Below are positions 37,116-57,375 of a stretch of DNA of 64,000 nucleotides, in pieces (the stretch's first letter is position 1; the number at the start of each line of letters is the position of its first letter). The notes under the pieces were generated by a model. That model was not told the origin of the DNA. It saw only the letters and a program-made list of their open reading frames with translations, and searched no databases. Made by a program: the position numbers and the translations under genes. Source of the stretch: Coffea arabica. Taxonomy: Eukaryota; Streptophyta; Magnoliopsida; Gentianales; Rubiaceae. The stretch is from the NCBI RefSeq assembly GCF_036785885.1, contig NC_092312.1, positions 24,074,001 to 24,138,000 on the forward strand. The letters are read 5' to 3'.

Positions 37116-37980
37116 TCGTGGCCTCAAAAACTTGCCTAAAAATACTTAATTCCAAGGAAATAAACTAGACTCTAGATATAATATTGTGAAATGGATGCTC
37201 TTTGTCAACTTATCCTCGTCAGCATTTAGTTTTACTACTTTTAATGAGCTTTCTTGCAATCTGTTTTACTACTTTCATGTTTCAACCCCCAATAATAAAG
37301 CCACATATACATGTACGTGTGTTGGGAGAAAAGGGTTAAAAGAAGCCAATTCAATGAGGCTGCCAAATTCAATGGCATGAGATGATGAGAAGTATTAGGC
37401 TTCTGTCAACTTTTAGATTTACTTGCCTGAAAGAGCTTTATCTTGTACAAAGTGTTATTTGTCAAAATTATATATTACGGCAATTCATTTCATAAATACG
37501 TGTAACCCGAGCAGATCAAACCCACAAAATGATAATTTTTATGCTTATAAAGTACCTATTGCACACTCGCTAAGAGGGAATTTAGGTGTTAATTTTTCTT
37601 TAAAAAAAATTAATCAATTCGAGAAAATGTCATGGAATCACAGTGAATGCCCATTAGGGCACCCTAAGAAACATTCAAAATTCAATACATAATGTCCCAT
37701 CAACATTCCTTCAATTATGATACATTGGAGAGAACATTCAATGACAATTGTGTGAGATGTGTGACCTTCAATGACCAATATGATGAGCGAGATGTCACTT
37801 TAAGGATGATAAAACTACACGTAATTGTTCGTACGCGTCATAATTACAAGTGGAAAAACCTACTTATATCCCCCTCATCACTTGGACATTTATATAACGA
37901 TTGATTGCTACGTCGTTCATGGTAAAGAGCCGTGGCCAACTTTCGCTAACTTCTTCGATGATTATTGGCCACACGCAGAG
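37116..37980. other. Intergenic, no gene recognised
   Basis: Short frames at 37423-37692 and 37692-37904 show no family resemblance and overlap low-complexity sequence. No RNA gene seen. Confidence 0.4.
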
Positions 37981-38190
37981 CACTTGAAATCCTCGGTGAC
38001 ATGTTTTCTATGCCAATTCAATGCCACCAATAGTATTGCGTCAAGTGTCATGTTATTATTTACACTTGTGTTAAATCAAGCCAATTTAAATTATTAGAAA
38101 ATTAAAGTGTAAATAATAACATGACACTTGGCACAATACTATTAGTGGCATTGAATTGGCATAGAAAACATGTCACCGAGGATCCCAAGT
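37981..38190. repeat. Long near-perfect inverted repeat (hairpin-forming)
   Basis: The left arm 37981-38067 and right arm 38105-38190 are reverse complements with about five mismatches over 87 bases, separated by a 37-base spacer. It is either a foldback transposon or an inverted duplication. If transcribed it would make a long hairpin RNA able to feed small-RNA processing. No target duplication was found at the arm borders. Confidence 0.88.
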
Positions 38191-41100
38191 GCACGCCACC
38201 GAGTCATAGTTTCATCCAATTTATGAAGCAAAATACAGACAAAATGCCTAACTTTTCGGTTGTCTATACAATTCAATATCATAGGGTACTTTCCAATTTA
38301 TAACAAGGTTTTGTCAATGTTGACACAAAATAGGAAATGGGTCCAGTTTTTTTTTTTTTTTTTTTTGGTGAAAAGATAATTTTTTTTTTTTTGGACAAAA
38401 TTATTGCAATCCAGTGAATGGATGATAATCTGGAAGCATAACAGTGGATCTACCATTGTAAAATACCCAAATGAACATTATTACTCTTTTCTTTTCACCA
38501 GCAGTTGAACTCCTCTATTGACCGGCCAGTCCAATCCTGCATGCACATGAAAAAATTGAATACATGTACCTATATAAGTGGGATAAGTGAATTTCAGTGT
38601 ATATGCTTTGTATTCTTGTCGAATTATATGTTCCTATTGACACATATGACCATTTGCATTTATACCAATAGATTTTTGTGTGATTATTGGCGCTTGAATT
38701 AATTAGGCCCTTTAAAAGTTGAAATGCTTACATGGTAACTGGCCCTAAAATCAGTAAATTTTGAACTCTAAGAAAGTATACAAGTGGGAAAAAAAATAGA
38801 ACAAATTCAATATTGGACAAACGGATCAAGTGAGTTGAATTTTCAATGTATCTAATGATAACTTGATATATAGCAAGAGTTATATGGAGAAATTGAAATT
38901 CTTTATCTTCTCGCTAATCACTATATTCCCATTAATGTGTGCCATATTAGACTAGGCATTGCGCCCCCTTCCTGTTTCCATGTTGACCCATGAGCTTACC
39001 AAGTTGTCTCGTCTTCATTCTCCACAAAAGCTGTACTCAGGACCTTGCCACAATTCTGGCGGCACTTGTCCTTCTCAGTCCGAAAGAAGATTTGGACTTC
39101 TTTCCAAATGGCCAACCATATGTAGTGTTGGACAGAAGTTACCAAATTTGAATATCACATCAGAAAAGAAGAAATTCCACATTGAGGGCTTCATGGGCCC
39201 TATATTCTTTTCCTTTTGTTTGTTTTTTACATAAAGAAATTTAACAATTATCGGAAAAGTTTAAATTCCGCAAAAAGCAGATAATCTAATAGTCTGCCAA
39301 TATTTACACAACTTGAATGAATGATGTATAAGATGGCCCGAGATGTTCTGTTTTATAATTTATCTGTGTGACACGCTCTGTTTCATAACCTTTTTGAGTG
39401 ACAATCAAGTGTCTTACCGTATCTTTAATTACCAAGGTATGATATATAAAGATTTGAATTCTTATCTATTATTTCGTGGAACACATATGACAAAAGTGTA
39501 ATAGGAAAAGTTGTAACAAAATATCTTTTTAAGGTATATAAAAGATCAACAAAAGCTGTCGATAGCATGGTATGGGGAGTAAAACTGAGAGAGCTCGTGT
39601 CTCATGCATGACATAAGAAGAAAGAAATAAAAGTCGACATAATAATGTGTCATTATCGAAGGAAAGGAAAATCAAATCAAAGTTGGGTAGGTTGGACTTG
39701 GAGTCCAGCAAATTGCAAGTTTTCAAGGGGAAAGAAAATTGAAAAGCAATTCCTCGTATTCAATTCATTCACGGCTCAGCTATTTTTGCTGCTTATCAAC
39801 CCTATAAAGGTCGGAACAAAACGATAATCATGTGAGAAAAATATAAGCAGGTCCAAATATCTTAATGTAGAAAACCAAAAACGCTTGAGTGCTTATCAAC
39901 TGGCAGCCACCATATCTTCAAGCAACTTGTAGATGAAGATTTTTCAAACTTAGATTGTTGGGAATCTATGCAGACTTTCAATTTTCAAACGTGTCTCCAT
40001 CTTCCCTCTTGGCTCTGTGCGGTGGATAAACACTTCATTATCACTTCATCAAAGTCTAAATAAATGAATATGGTGCTAGCACATCTTTCAAGTTATCATC
40101 ATTGACGTTAAACCTGTGAGATTGGAGATAAATGGTCATAATAAGTATCAAAGTCTATGGATATATATGCAAGGCTGAATGTGTTTGATGACTCTGCATG
40201 TATCTGGATTGATCCTAGAATGACAGAGTTGAAAGCCATGGAGCACGAAGCTCATGACTCGTGACCATGACTTCTATTAATGGAATATGACCGATTAATC
40301 AAAAATAACTATCCACATACTGACAATCTTGTTCGTGTTTGAATATTCAACATCAAGAAAGGAAGCAGAATGGGCTGTTGGATAGCAAGTGCTTGGATGT
40401 CTTTAAGTAGTGTACACTATCTTTGAATCAAATGATTCATCTGTAACAAAGGTTATGAGTTTTACATCGAATTTTCATGCAATTAACATCGATCTAAATG
40501 GACCGGATGCATAATCTTGGTAACAAATTCTGGCTTGTAGTTATTCCCTGAATAAATGCAAATGCTGGAAACTCGAAACTCGACTGACGCGGTAGTAGGG
40601 ATTTTAATCAGGTAGCCGTAAGTAACTAAGAAGGCCGCCATTCTTACTACATTTTGGGGAAACTATTTATGAGTAGGCAGCGATCATAAGCCTAAAAGAT
40701 GTTTAGGATTTTTACACACACAAATATTTATTTCATCCTTTCCAAGTGCCTAAGAGAGAGCTTTTTGGGAAGCATGCTCTAGTTCAAAGGTGTTTAACGT
40801 GATTCCCTTTATTTACCACATGGCTGGTATGCAAGGCTGGTGGGCTGTCCCATTTGTAAAGTTTTTTCCTACTAGCATGCATGAAGTGACAAATTATCTG
40901 TTCTTCTATCACCTGCATCAGTAATCTAAGCATTAGATTCAGAAACGTGATCTTTTCAAAAGTAGGATTCAGGTGCTTGTTCGGCGGTGCCTGTACCTTT
41001 TACAATCGGCCTAACATTTTGGCCAACCTTTTTGACTCTCCACCTAACGTTTTGCCCCAGCTTTTTGAAACCTAAGGCATCTCTACTGGTGACCTTTTTG

Positions 41101-42242
41101 AAAGACATTTCCTTATAGTTTCATTGGGATCTTTTTGGAAAGCAACTGAGCCAGAGATGACGCTAACGTTTCGAAAAAAAAAAAACTGAGCCAGAGATGT
41201 AATAACTATGAGACAACTCATAAGTAAAAGTTTTGGATGTTAAAAGCACCTCTCAGGTACTGTTTCCCGCATCCCTTCACAGCTACTGCTACAACGTCCT
41301 TCACTCTACCCTACAACTGTTGCCGTTTAGGCTTAGTCAATTCATCAACGCAAACTTCAAGATGGCCCCAAACAAAATAGTATGATTCCTGCATTTGCAT
41401 TAAAACAGAATATGCAGACACACCCCTTTTTCCCATTTACTTCACTGGTTCTGTTTCAAAACAATAAAGATGCACATATGCCATGAACAAGTGAATGTAA
41501 TCAATTAGGACTCCTGGGTTTGGCTCCGTTGGATTGGCCATTTTTTCAAAAACAAAATTTTCAAAAATACAATGTTACAATAATACATAATGACTCAAAA
41601 AACATATCATTCATATAATATATCAAATGTTTCAAAAAAATTTTCATATATACTACTACTACAGTAAAATTTTTCAAAAAATATCTCCAAAAAACAACTA
41701 GTCCGAATAGAGCATGTGTTTGAGACCTACGTACTTTAAACTACAATAAAATTTTTCAAAAATATCTCCAAAAAACAGCTAGTCCAAATAGAGCGTGTTT
41801 GAGACCCACGTGCTTTAAATGTACACTTATGCATAACTCTTTCCTTGTTGATTTAGCGTTGTATCGAATGGCTTTCTTCACCACCAAGAGTTCTCAAGGG
41901 GGCAGCTAAATACCTAGCTAGGTTAGGTCAACCAAACTCTTGAGTAAGTAGTAGTAGCATGCATTTTATGATGGATTAAGATTGGTGCATCACATGGTTA
42001 TGCAATGCAAGAGAGCTAATGCAAATGCAGGTGTCAGTAACTAGCACTAAGCTTTTCGCAATCAGGGAGTGTTTTATACATTTCTATATGGAACTATGTT
42101 GCTACAACAGACAGGCAATTAACTTTTCAAGTTATCCTCACCGAATTGGATATCCAACCGGAGGAAATCCTGATCCAATCCCTAAAATTTATAACTTAAA
42201 TCAATTGATAGGAAATTGTGATTCTCATCATCGTGCTACGAT
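38191..42242. other. Intergenic, no gene recognised
   Basis: No splice-supported coding sequence. T-runs lie at about 38347-38366. A diverged MITE-like region at about 41545-41820 contains a direct repeat of about 85 bp (TAAAATTTTTCAAAAA.TATCTCC, then ACGTRCTTTAAA). The 91-residue open frame at 38959-39234 has no recognisable motif. Confidence 0.4.
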
Positions 42243-50436
<8,194 letters not shown>

Positions 50437-52010
50437 TTTTTCAATGCTCACATAGACCAAACACACACCTCAAGAAAGAAAAACACACACGCTTCTTCAC
50501 ACTCAGCTGAATCCCTTGTTTCCGTTCTCACTTGTAACTCACCCTCCCAAGTCCCACCTGGGTTTTCAAAGAACTGAAATGGGGATTTTTTTTCCTTTTC
50601 TTTTCAGTTAAAGCATGGGGGATTGTTTCTTTGCAGGTCAATGAAAAGGAAGAAGAGTCAGCTAACCGGTACCATGATTGTGCCCTTTTTGTGTATGTGG
50701 TTTTTGTGTGTGTTGTGTGTCCAAGAGGGAACAGTGTAAGGGTGGGGTGGGGGCTTTTGATGAGTGATGATTGGGGAACTGAGTGCAGTTTGGTTTGGAA
50801 TATGTTGGGTGGGGGTTATGAGAGGGAGATGGAGAAGGGGTGTCACATGATAACCGGATGATGAGCACGTGAAGAGAGAGGTGGGGAAGTAGAAACGGCT
50901 GGGGGGTGGGGATGGTGACTTCGGTTACGTCTTTTACATACATATGCTGCCGTCAGTGGTAAGCAGGCTTTTGTTTTCACATTGCAGCGAAGGCAGCGTT
51001 TCTTGTGAATCCGTGGATTGGAATTTGGAACTTTCTCCGGTGTTTCATCCTTTTGGCTCTCTCTCTTCACTTCACTTCAGGGTAAATTGCAAATACTCTA
51101 GTTAATAATTTCATCCAATTTAGTGTTTATTTTTCAAACATGGTAGAATATATTGTAGACCTAGTGGGAGGGAACTGAATCACAACAAATCCAAATAGGT
51201 GTCCGTGCACCCGTTGATAAAATCTCTAAAAAAACTTGTTGGATTTTAAGAATGCAGGCCAAGAGATTTAAAGTTCAAATAATTTACCTACACCGAAATA
51301 GAGATTTAAAACTCTCTTGGTGATCAACTAATAGAGGAGTAGAGTTGGTTTCATCCAATTTAGTGGTGGCACTATAAAATTTTTGTATTTGTAACTTGTT
51401 TACTTGACATAAGCTTAACAATTGTGAGAATTGGGCATGGTTCAAGGTAAATTTTAGATTATTTTTTTATGCACTGTTAATGTATATGCAAGGGGTTTAG
51501 ATGCATATTACGTAATCTAATTTTAAATTCACTTTTTACATAAATGGCATACATTTATATCTATTAATGTAAAAAAAATCTATTACAATGACAAAATCTA
51601 CTACATTGACCGTAAATAAAACTTAATCCAAATTCTTAAAGTGTCAATAAGGGCACTTACATGGCAAATAATGATGGATATTCTGCATTATTGAGTTCGG
51701 CGCCATAATAGAACTTGTAGTTTAGTATCTAGGGGTATTTGTTCCTTGTCTAAGTAATTTTCATATATCTAACTTTTTTATTTCTCATATGATCCTTCTC
51801 ATTCTTTAAGACAAAAGAAATCTCAAATTTATGACTAGAGAGTTAGGAACTAAGGATCAAGAATGACAATCAATTTCAAGGGTGTCAATTTGATAAATGG
51901 CATATTAAGCAAAAAAAAAAAAAATGTATCGTTTGATTGTTGGGATACATGTAATGATTTGTAAATTGTAGTAATAGATCTAAGCGTACGAAAACTTTAA
52001 CCTATAAAGT
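50437..52010. other. Upstream region of the BSK2-like gene and intergenic DNA
   Basis: The first few hundred bases should hold the BSK2-like promoter and 5' UTR, but no motif is decisive. A GT-rich stretch lies at 50690-50900. Imperfect MITE-like inverted motifs occur at about 51450-51615. No gene recognised. Confidence 0.4.
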
Positions 52011-52329
52011 AGGGCAAATTATCCAATTGGCCCTTGAACTCTTTGTCTAGGTAAAAATAAGTCTCTCATCTATTTTTTGCTGACTTTAAGCCCTCGAACT
52101 TGTAATATTGGGCACCCGTGACCCTTTTAGCCAGTTTCTCCGGTTGGCGAATTCACACGAGTGGCAGTATGCTTTGAAAAATGGCATTTTTGTCAAAAGA
52201 TTCAAAACTCGCGCGACGCTAGGGTTTCAGTACTCCCCTCTTTCAATCTCTTCCACACACAGTAGAACACGGTAGCTAATGCATAGTTGATTTGATTGGT
52301 CTCAATTCTCAGCCGACGACAGTCCATCT

Positions 52330-52640
52330 ATGGCTGAGGAACCAGTAAATGACACCGTTGCTCCTCCGTCTCTGGCCAATCAATCCAATAGTAGTGTTGT
52401 GCCGTTGGGGAGCTAGGTCATTCCGATCGTCAACAAGCTCCAAGACATATTCGCGTAGCTCTCCAGTCAGTCTACAATTGAATTGCCGCAAGTGGCGGTC
52501 GTCGGAAGCCAAAGCAGTGGAAAATCCAGTGTTCTGGAGGCACTAGTCAGAAGAGATTTCTTGCCCAGAGGTTCGGATTTTTGTACTCGACGACCTCTCA
52601 TTCTTCAGCTCGTGCAGACTAGACGAAAACCTGATGGCAC
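52330..52640 (+). pseudogene. Captured 5' fragment of a DRP3-type dynamin-related GTPase gene
   Basis: From the ATG at 52330 the frame reads MAEEPVNDTVAPPSLANQSN, then VIPIVNKLQDIFA, then the dynamin G1/P-loop [20 protein letters not shown], then [17 protein letters not shown]. This matches the N-terminus of DRP3 proteins, which divide mitochondria and peroxisomes. Two in-frame TAG codons (52414 and 52456) replace a Ser and a Gln of the family. The fragment stops at KPDGT, before the rest of the GTPase domain. It lies between the Pack-MULE ends, so it is a transposed copy, not a locus. Confidence 0.9.
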
Positions 52641-52878
52641 CAAGTGGGCCCTCCACTGGATCGACAGGTCCGAGTCCTTCGCGGAGCGCCTGGTGGCCTT
52701 TGCCTACGTGGAGGGGATATTCTTCTCAGGGAGCTTTTGCGCCATATTCTAGGTGAAGAATTGGGGGCTGATGCCGGGCTTGACCTTCTCCAACGAGCTG
52801 ATCTCGCGGGATGAGGGGCTTCACTGTGACTTCGCGTGCCTGCTGTACGGGCTGCTGAGGGCGAAGCTGAGCGAGGAG
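52641..52878 (+). pseudogene. Captured fragment of ribonucleotide reductase small subunit (RNR2) gene
   Basis: Continues in the same reading frame as the DRP3 piece. Reads [20 protein letters not shown], then [13 protein letters not shown], then [19 protein letters not shown] and [12 protein letters not shown]. This is the central R2 region containing iron-ligand Glu and His residues. One in-frame TAG (52750) replaces the Trp after CAIF. The Val of the family's AFACVEG region follows a Tyr here instead of Cys. It ends abruptly at LSEE. Captured and non-functional as an enzyme. Confidence 0.92.
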
Positions 52879-53150
52879 ATTTTGATCTCAGAGATGGAGG
52901 GCTTCACTGTGACTTCACTGAGGGAGGCCATGGCTGAAGCCATGGAGGACTCGGAGATGGTGTCCATGGGGGAGGAGACGAATGGAAGGGAGAGGGAGAG
53001 GTTGTGGGAGAGAGGAGAGGAGAGGAGAGGAGAGGGAGACGGCATCGGTGAAGAAGTCAATGAAGTGGGGGAGGAAGATGAGGTCGTCGTAGGTGTAGGA
53101 GTAGTCCATGGAGGGAAGAGAGAGGAGTTGTTCCTTTTTTGCATAGAATA
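52879..53150. other. Third segment inside the Pack-MULE, origin unknown
   Basis: GC-richer than the surroundings, with a purine-rich GAGAGGAGAGG run. The frame of the DRP3/RNR2 fragments stays open through it to 53184. The opposite strand also has long open frames, one starting [20 protein letters not shown], which may be the 5' end of a third captured gene in reverse orientation. I do not recognise it. Confidence 0.45.
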
Positions 53151-53381
53151 TGCGGACAAAAATGCCCTTTTTAAAGCATACTAGCATTCGTATGAATTGG
53201 CTTTCTGGTTGCAAAACCGGATAAATTGGCCAAAAGGGTCACGGGTGCCCAATTTTACAAGTTTGAGGGCTCAAAGTTGACCAAAAATAGTTAAGGGACT
53301 TAATTTTACTTAGACTAAAGGTTCAAGGGCCAAATGGATAATTTGCCTTATGAAGTATTGATAATTTGTCTGTGGATGAAT

Positions 53382-53629
53382 TTTTTTTTTTTTTTTTTTT
53401 GCCGGAGATGATAAACCTAATCTATCCTATACTAAGGAGAAGGGAGCGCACCTAAGGAGGTTCAGGGATAAGCCGGAGGGGACTGAACCACCAGTCCAAA
53501 CCAGACAGATGCATAGCACACCCACCTGAATTTTTTAGAGACAAGTCACAAAAATGTGACATTTTTTGTAGGAGGCAAGGTTCTCACCTCACCAAGTAGG
53601 TGGTGGCCACTGAGCAAAAGGCCCAGTGG
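53382..53629 (-). mobile_element. SINE, minus strand, with 17-bp target duplication
   Basis: On the minus strand the element starts with a CCACTGGGCCTTTTGCTCAG-like head and a box-B-like GGTGAGAACCTTGCC, and ends in an A-run (the T-run at 53381-53400). The flanks TTTGTCTGTGGATGAAT (53365-53381) and TTTGTTTGTGGATGAAT (53630-53646) differ at one base. Confidence 0.82.
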
Positions 53630-53646
53630 TTTGTTTGTGGATGAAT

Positions 53647-55687
53647 CACATTCCCCTCTTTGATGCTTTTGGACGAAAAAGGGGAAAAGACACTCAATTC
53701 AACTAATTAAAACGTAACAACTCACTGATGCAAAAATATTCCACTTCATCATTGTTTTATTATCTGTCTTCCAATTTCCAAGTGATGAAACAGAGTACAT
53801 TTCAATATCTTTTTGGGGTAATTATGAGATTCACAATGATGGTCGAGTATATTACATAGATTAATTAATTAAGGCTACTTATGCCCACTATTGTTTGAGG
53901 GTTATTTTGGGAAAATCAAACAATGGCTCTATTTTTTTTTTTTTTTACTTTGTGCTATTTCTTTGGTTTTTCAGTAATTTTACCTATGATTTCATGGATT
54001 ATTGGGTTTGTTTGTCTAACCTAATGCCTAGGATCAATTGGTAATATTCTTTGGAAGTTGGGTGATGATCTATTAATAATAAAGTAACCCCGCTTTTGGT
54101 ATGCCAAAATGCCCATAATAAAGGCACCTTTCCACCCAAAATACTTTTTTTTTACTTGATGTGATATGAAAAATTTTTATCATTCTAGTGTCTAGTACAC
54201 AATTCAGAATGGATAGTGTATTATTTGAAATAATTACTGTAGCACTTTTTGTGATGTGATATATGTAAGATAAAAATGTGATTGAGAAAATAAAAAGATG
54301 GGTTGGAAAATGTGTTTATGATGCAAGCGAAATATTATTTGGGATAAAAGCACTATCCAAACAAAATATTTAGATGTGTGAATGGAATAAATTCTATGCA
54401 GATTTGATTTAATTACTCCGCTACAAGACATTACATGTTTTTAATCTTGTTTTATTTATTTGTGCTATGCTATATGTTTACCTTATCCAAGGTGCTTTGA
54501 CATGTTTTATTTTAAAAATAATTTAAACACTTATTGAAATAAAATTAAGTGTAACAATTTATTAATCCGAAATATGAATCTATATTTTGATTTTTTTTTT
54601 ATTACATTAGCAGTATAAGTATCAGTTTATGAAAAAAAAAATCAAATTACATGAACTCAAGCATTCATGTTCTACTTTTATTATGTTTTCATTGTCTAAT
54701 ATTTGGTAATGGAGTAAGTAGATGTAAAATAAATAAATAAATAAATTTGACCGAGGTTTTGCTTTTCAAAAGCAAAGGTTCTAAATCAGCCTTGAATTGG
54801 AATTTTTAATTTTTTCTTTTTGATAGAAAAGTTTTTAAAGTTGTTCTTAAGTTTGTGGCCAACAACCCTTATAAGAAGTCCAATACATTTGGAGGAGAAA
54901 TTTGGTGAAATTATTGAATGCCATTAGCGGAGGAGATTGTCTGCAGCTACAGATAATAACTTTTTGTAGAATTTTTTGGCTAAATTTGAGGCTCAAAATA
55001 AACTCCATCCGACAAAAGAAAAAGACCAAGTTATTCGTGGGCCTTTTTGACTTTTACTTAACAGAAGACCCATGACTTAATTTCACGATAATAAAGACAG
55101 ACAATCATCCTTAAAATGCCCAGAAAATATACCAGAAAATGGTCATTGGAAAAATTGAAACACCAGCAACTTCAAACTACTATACCAGAAATTTGAGAAA
55201 ATGAGGATGAGAGATTTGCCATATTTGACCTTGACAAATTCATGGTTGAGATTTGATTAATTGTTAGTACTACTTTTTTTATTTGGCATAACCTGTTGAA
55301 AAGCATTTAACTTGGAGAAAAAATAAATTAATAGAGCAGTTAAATTAGAAGGAAAGTATTAATGCTTTAGCCCAATCCATGAATTGTGTCCAATGGTCGC
55401 CAATCATGATCCTTAGATTTAGGGCCCAAGTCCAGTGTTAGAACTTGAGCCATCCTTTTGAAAGAAAAAAGGGAATAAAAAAAGAATAAAAATGGTGCGT
55501 ACCAAGCCACTAAAGATTGAGGCAAGAACAAGCATTAGATCAAGGAATTGATGGTCAAGATTGATTATATGGTAATTAAATCCATGATTGATAAGAATTA
55601 ATGTATATAACCATTGGGTTTTTATCCAATAATCGGGGAGAGTCTTCTAGAGTTCTTTTGCACAGTAGGTCGAGAGTTCCATCTAGT
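53647..55687. other. Intergenic with a MITE remnant
   Basis: At about 54205-54365 the sequence GGATAGTGTATTATTTGAAA ... GCACTATCCAAAC forms an imperfect inverted pair around GTGATGTGATATATGTAAGA, a common plant MITE type. No gene recognised in the rest. Confidence 0.45.
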
Positions 55688-56340
55688 TAGTGCTGTTAAT
55701 TAAGCCGAGTCGAGTTGAATATTTGATTCTCAAACTAGACTCACGCCTCTATCAAACCAGGCTCGAGCTCGCTCGACTAAGTGAATGAGTCTTGGAATGT
55801 GCTCGAAATTAGTTCAATGAATAGGACTTGTGACTCGAGTTCGAATTCGAACTCAACTCATTTATCACATACGAGTTGAGCTCACACGAGCTCGAGTTCG
55901 AAATCTCAAACTGTTTTTATTGTCAATTTTGATGATATTCATATAAATGCCATAATTCAATTACACAAATTTTTTTTATAAAATGATATAAATGGCCTTT
56001 CTTATCAAGCCCAAACAAGCTGTTCAAATAATAAACGATTGTTTGGATTGCATTTTTTTAGATTTTTTGTAGAAAAAATATTGTAGTGATTTGATATATG
56101 TGAGGTAAAAAAGTGATTAAAAAATGTGTTCACGGAAAACGTAACAATTTTTCTTTGGAAAATTGCTGTCCAAACAAGGCCTTAAACTGACACGGCTCGT
56201 TAATTAATTGAGTATATTTCTGACTTGAACTCGACTTGTTAATTTCTGACTCATTTACTGAAATTAATGAGTCGAGTTCAAGCATTATCGAGCAGAACCC
56301 ATTCGAGCTTTCGAGCTGCTCATTTCGTTTAACAACACTA
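55688..56340. mobile_element. Non-autonomous hAT-type element
   Basis: The left end TAGTGCTGTTAATTAAGCCG and the right end (reverse complement TAGTGTTGTTAAACGAAATG) match. They are flanked by CATCTAGT (55680-55687) and CGTCTAGT (56341-56348), 7 of 8 identical. The interior is rich in GAGTCGAG/CTCGAGTTCGA motifs, like the 125-bp element at 35595. A second MITE (GTTTGGATTGC ... TGTCCAAACA, about 56040-56177) is nested inside. Confidence 0.78.
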
Positions 56341-56348
56341 CGTCTAGT

Positions 56349-56894
56349 GCACAAATTGTTCCCACAAAAAAAAAAAAAAAAAAAAAACCAGAGAGTGCGC
56401 TATTGCACTTGTTTTAATTGTTTGGTCCGGAGAATTTATGTATACTAGAAAGAGATCCAATTTTGGACAGTTAAATTAAAAATGGAACTTAGAGTAATAT
56501 TTACGTATGAATTATGGTACTTTCATGATTACGCATGAAAAATGATCTAATTAACACCGAATTTGGTAGCCATGACATTTAATCGGCCTAAATTAATCCA
56601 ACGGTACGGTACACTCATAAAGTAATCAAGTCCACACTGGGCATAAAGTAATCCCTCCTTTGATCTGAAGTAGATAGGTTTATCTGCATATTTAGGTATG
56701 CAATATTTGGTAAGTAGAAGTTTTGTTTTGCTTATTTGGAATCCAAGCCAATTGGCTTGTTCATGCACTTTGAGTTTTTCTTTCCTTTTTTTTTTTTCAA
56801 AAGTTTGATTTATCTTTATGCTATTTCATCTCTCTATCAAAAAAGTAATCAACATCTGACTATCAATCTTTAGAGTTTAAATTGAAGATGTCAA
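56349..56894. other. Intergenic, no gene recognised
   Basis: Contains an A-run at about 56367-56387 and a T-run near 56790. The short frame at 56547-56768 on the minus strand has no recognisable motif. Confidence 0.4.
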
Positions 56895-56904
56895 GATCTA
56901 ACAG

Positions 56905-57112
56905 GTAAATCATGGATTAGTCTATGGGGTTTGTCTTTAAGATGTAACAAGTCAATCATGGATTAGTCTATGGGATTTGTCCTTGAGATGCAACAAGTCA
57001 ATCATGGATTAGTCTATGGGATATGGGATTTGTCCTTAAGATGCAACAAGTCAATCATGGATTAGTCTGTGGGGTTTGTCTTTAAGACTTAACAAGTCAA
57101 TCATGGATTAGG
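56905..57112. repeat. 46-bp minisatellite, about 4.5 units
   Basis: Units contain AATCATGGATTAGTCTATGG followed by GRTTTGTCYTTRAGATG.AACAAGTC. Repeat starts are near 56908, 56954, 57000, 57055 and 57101. The third unit carries a 9-bp internal duplication (GGGATATGG). Confidence 0.9.
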
Positions 57113-57375
57113 GAACCATTGAAGTACTCTTGCAGTAGGACTTCACATTTTTAATGACTATACTAATTCAATTCAGCTTCCAAAGGAAAAAAAAAAAAAC
57201 AAATACAAGATAATTTGATGTTTATGATTTAACTTTTTCGTCAATTTAACTTTTCTTTTCTTTTTTTTTTTAATGATGTTTCGGTTGCTTGATTGACTTA
57301 GCCCCTTATTCTTAATCTCCATTTACTCAAGTTATACTTACACCATCCATTGCGCAAAATAAACAAAAAAAGAAA

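Larger units (their letters stand above)
52011..53347 (+). mobile_element. Pack-MULE carrying DRP3 and RNR2 gene fragments
   Basis: Terminal inverted repeats of about 190 bp begin GGGCAAATTATCCAATTGGC on the left. The right end is the inverted version GGCAAATTATCCATTTGGCC. The arms stay alignable through GGGCACCCGTGACCCTTTT and GGCATTTTTGTC. Nine-base flanks CTATAAAGT (52002-52010) and TTATGAAGT (53348-53356) agree at 7 of 9, as expected for an ageing Mutator-like insertion. The inside holds host gene fragments and no transposase, which defines a Pack-MULE. Confidence 0.9.

Noticed and set aside
52821..53214. Long minus-strand frames in the Pack-MULE as a separate gene
   Set aside because: They lie opposite the RNR2 fragment and the unknown third segment. 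The RNR2 match is on the plus strand, so part of this is a shadow frame.
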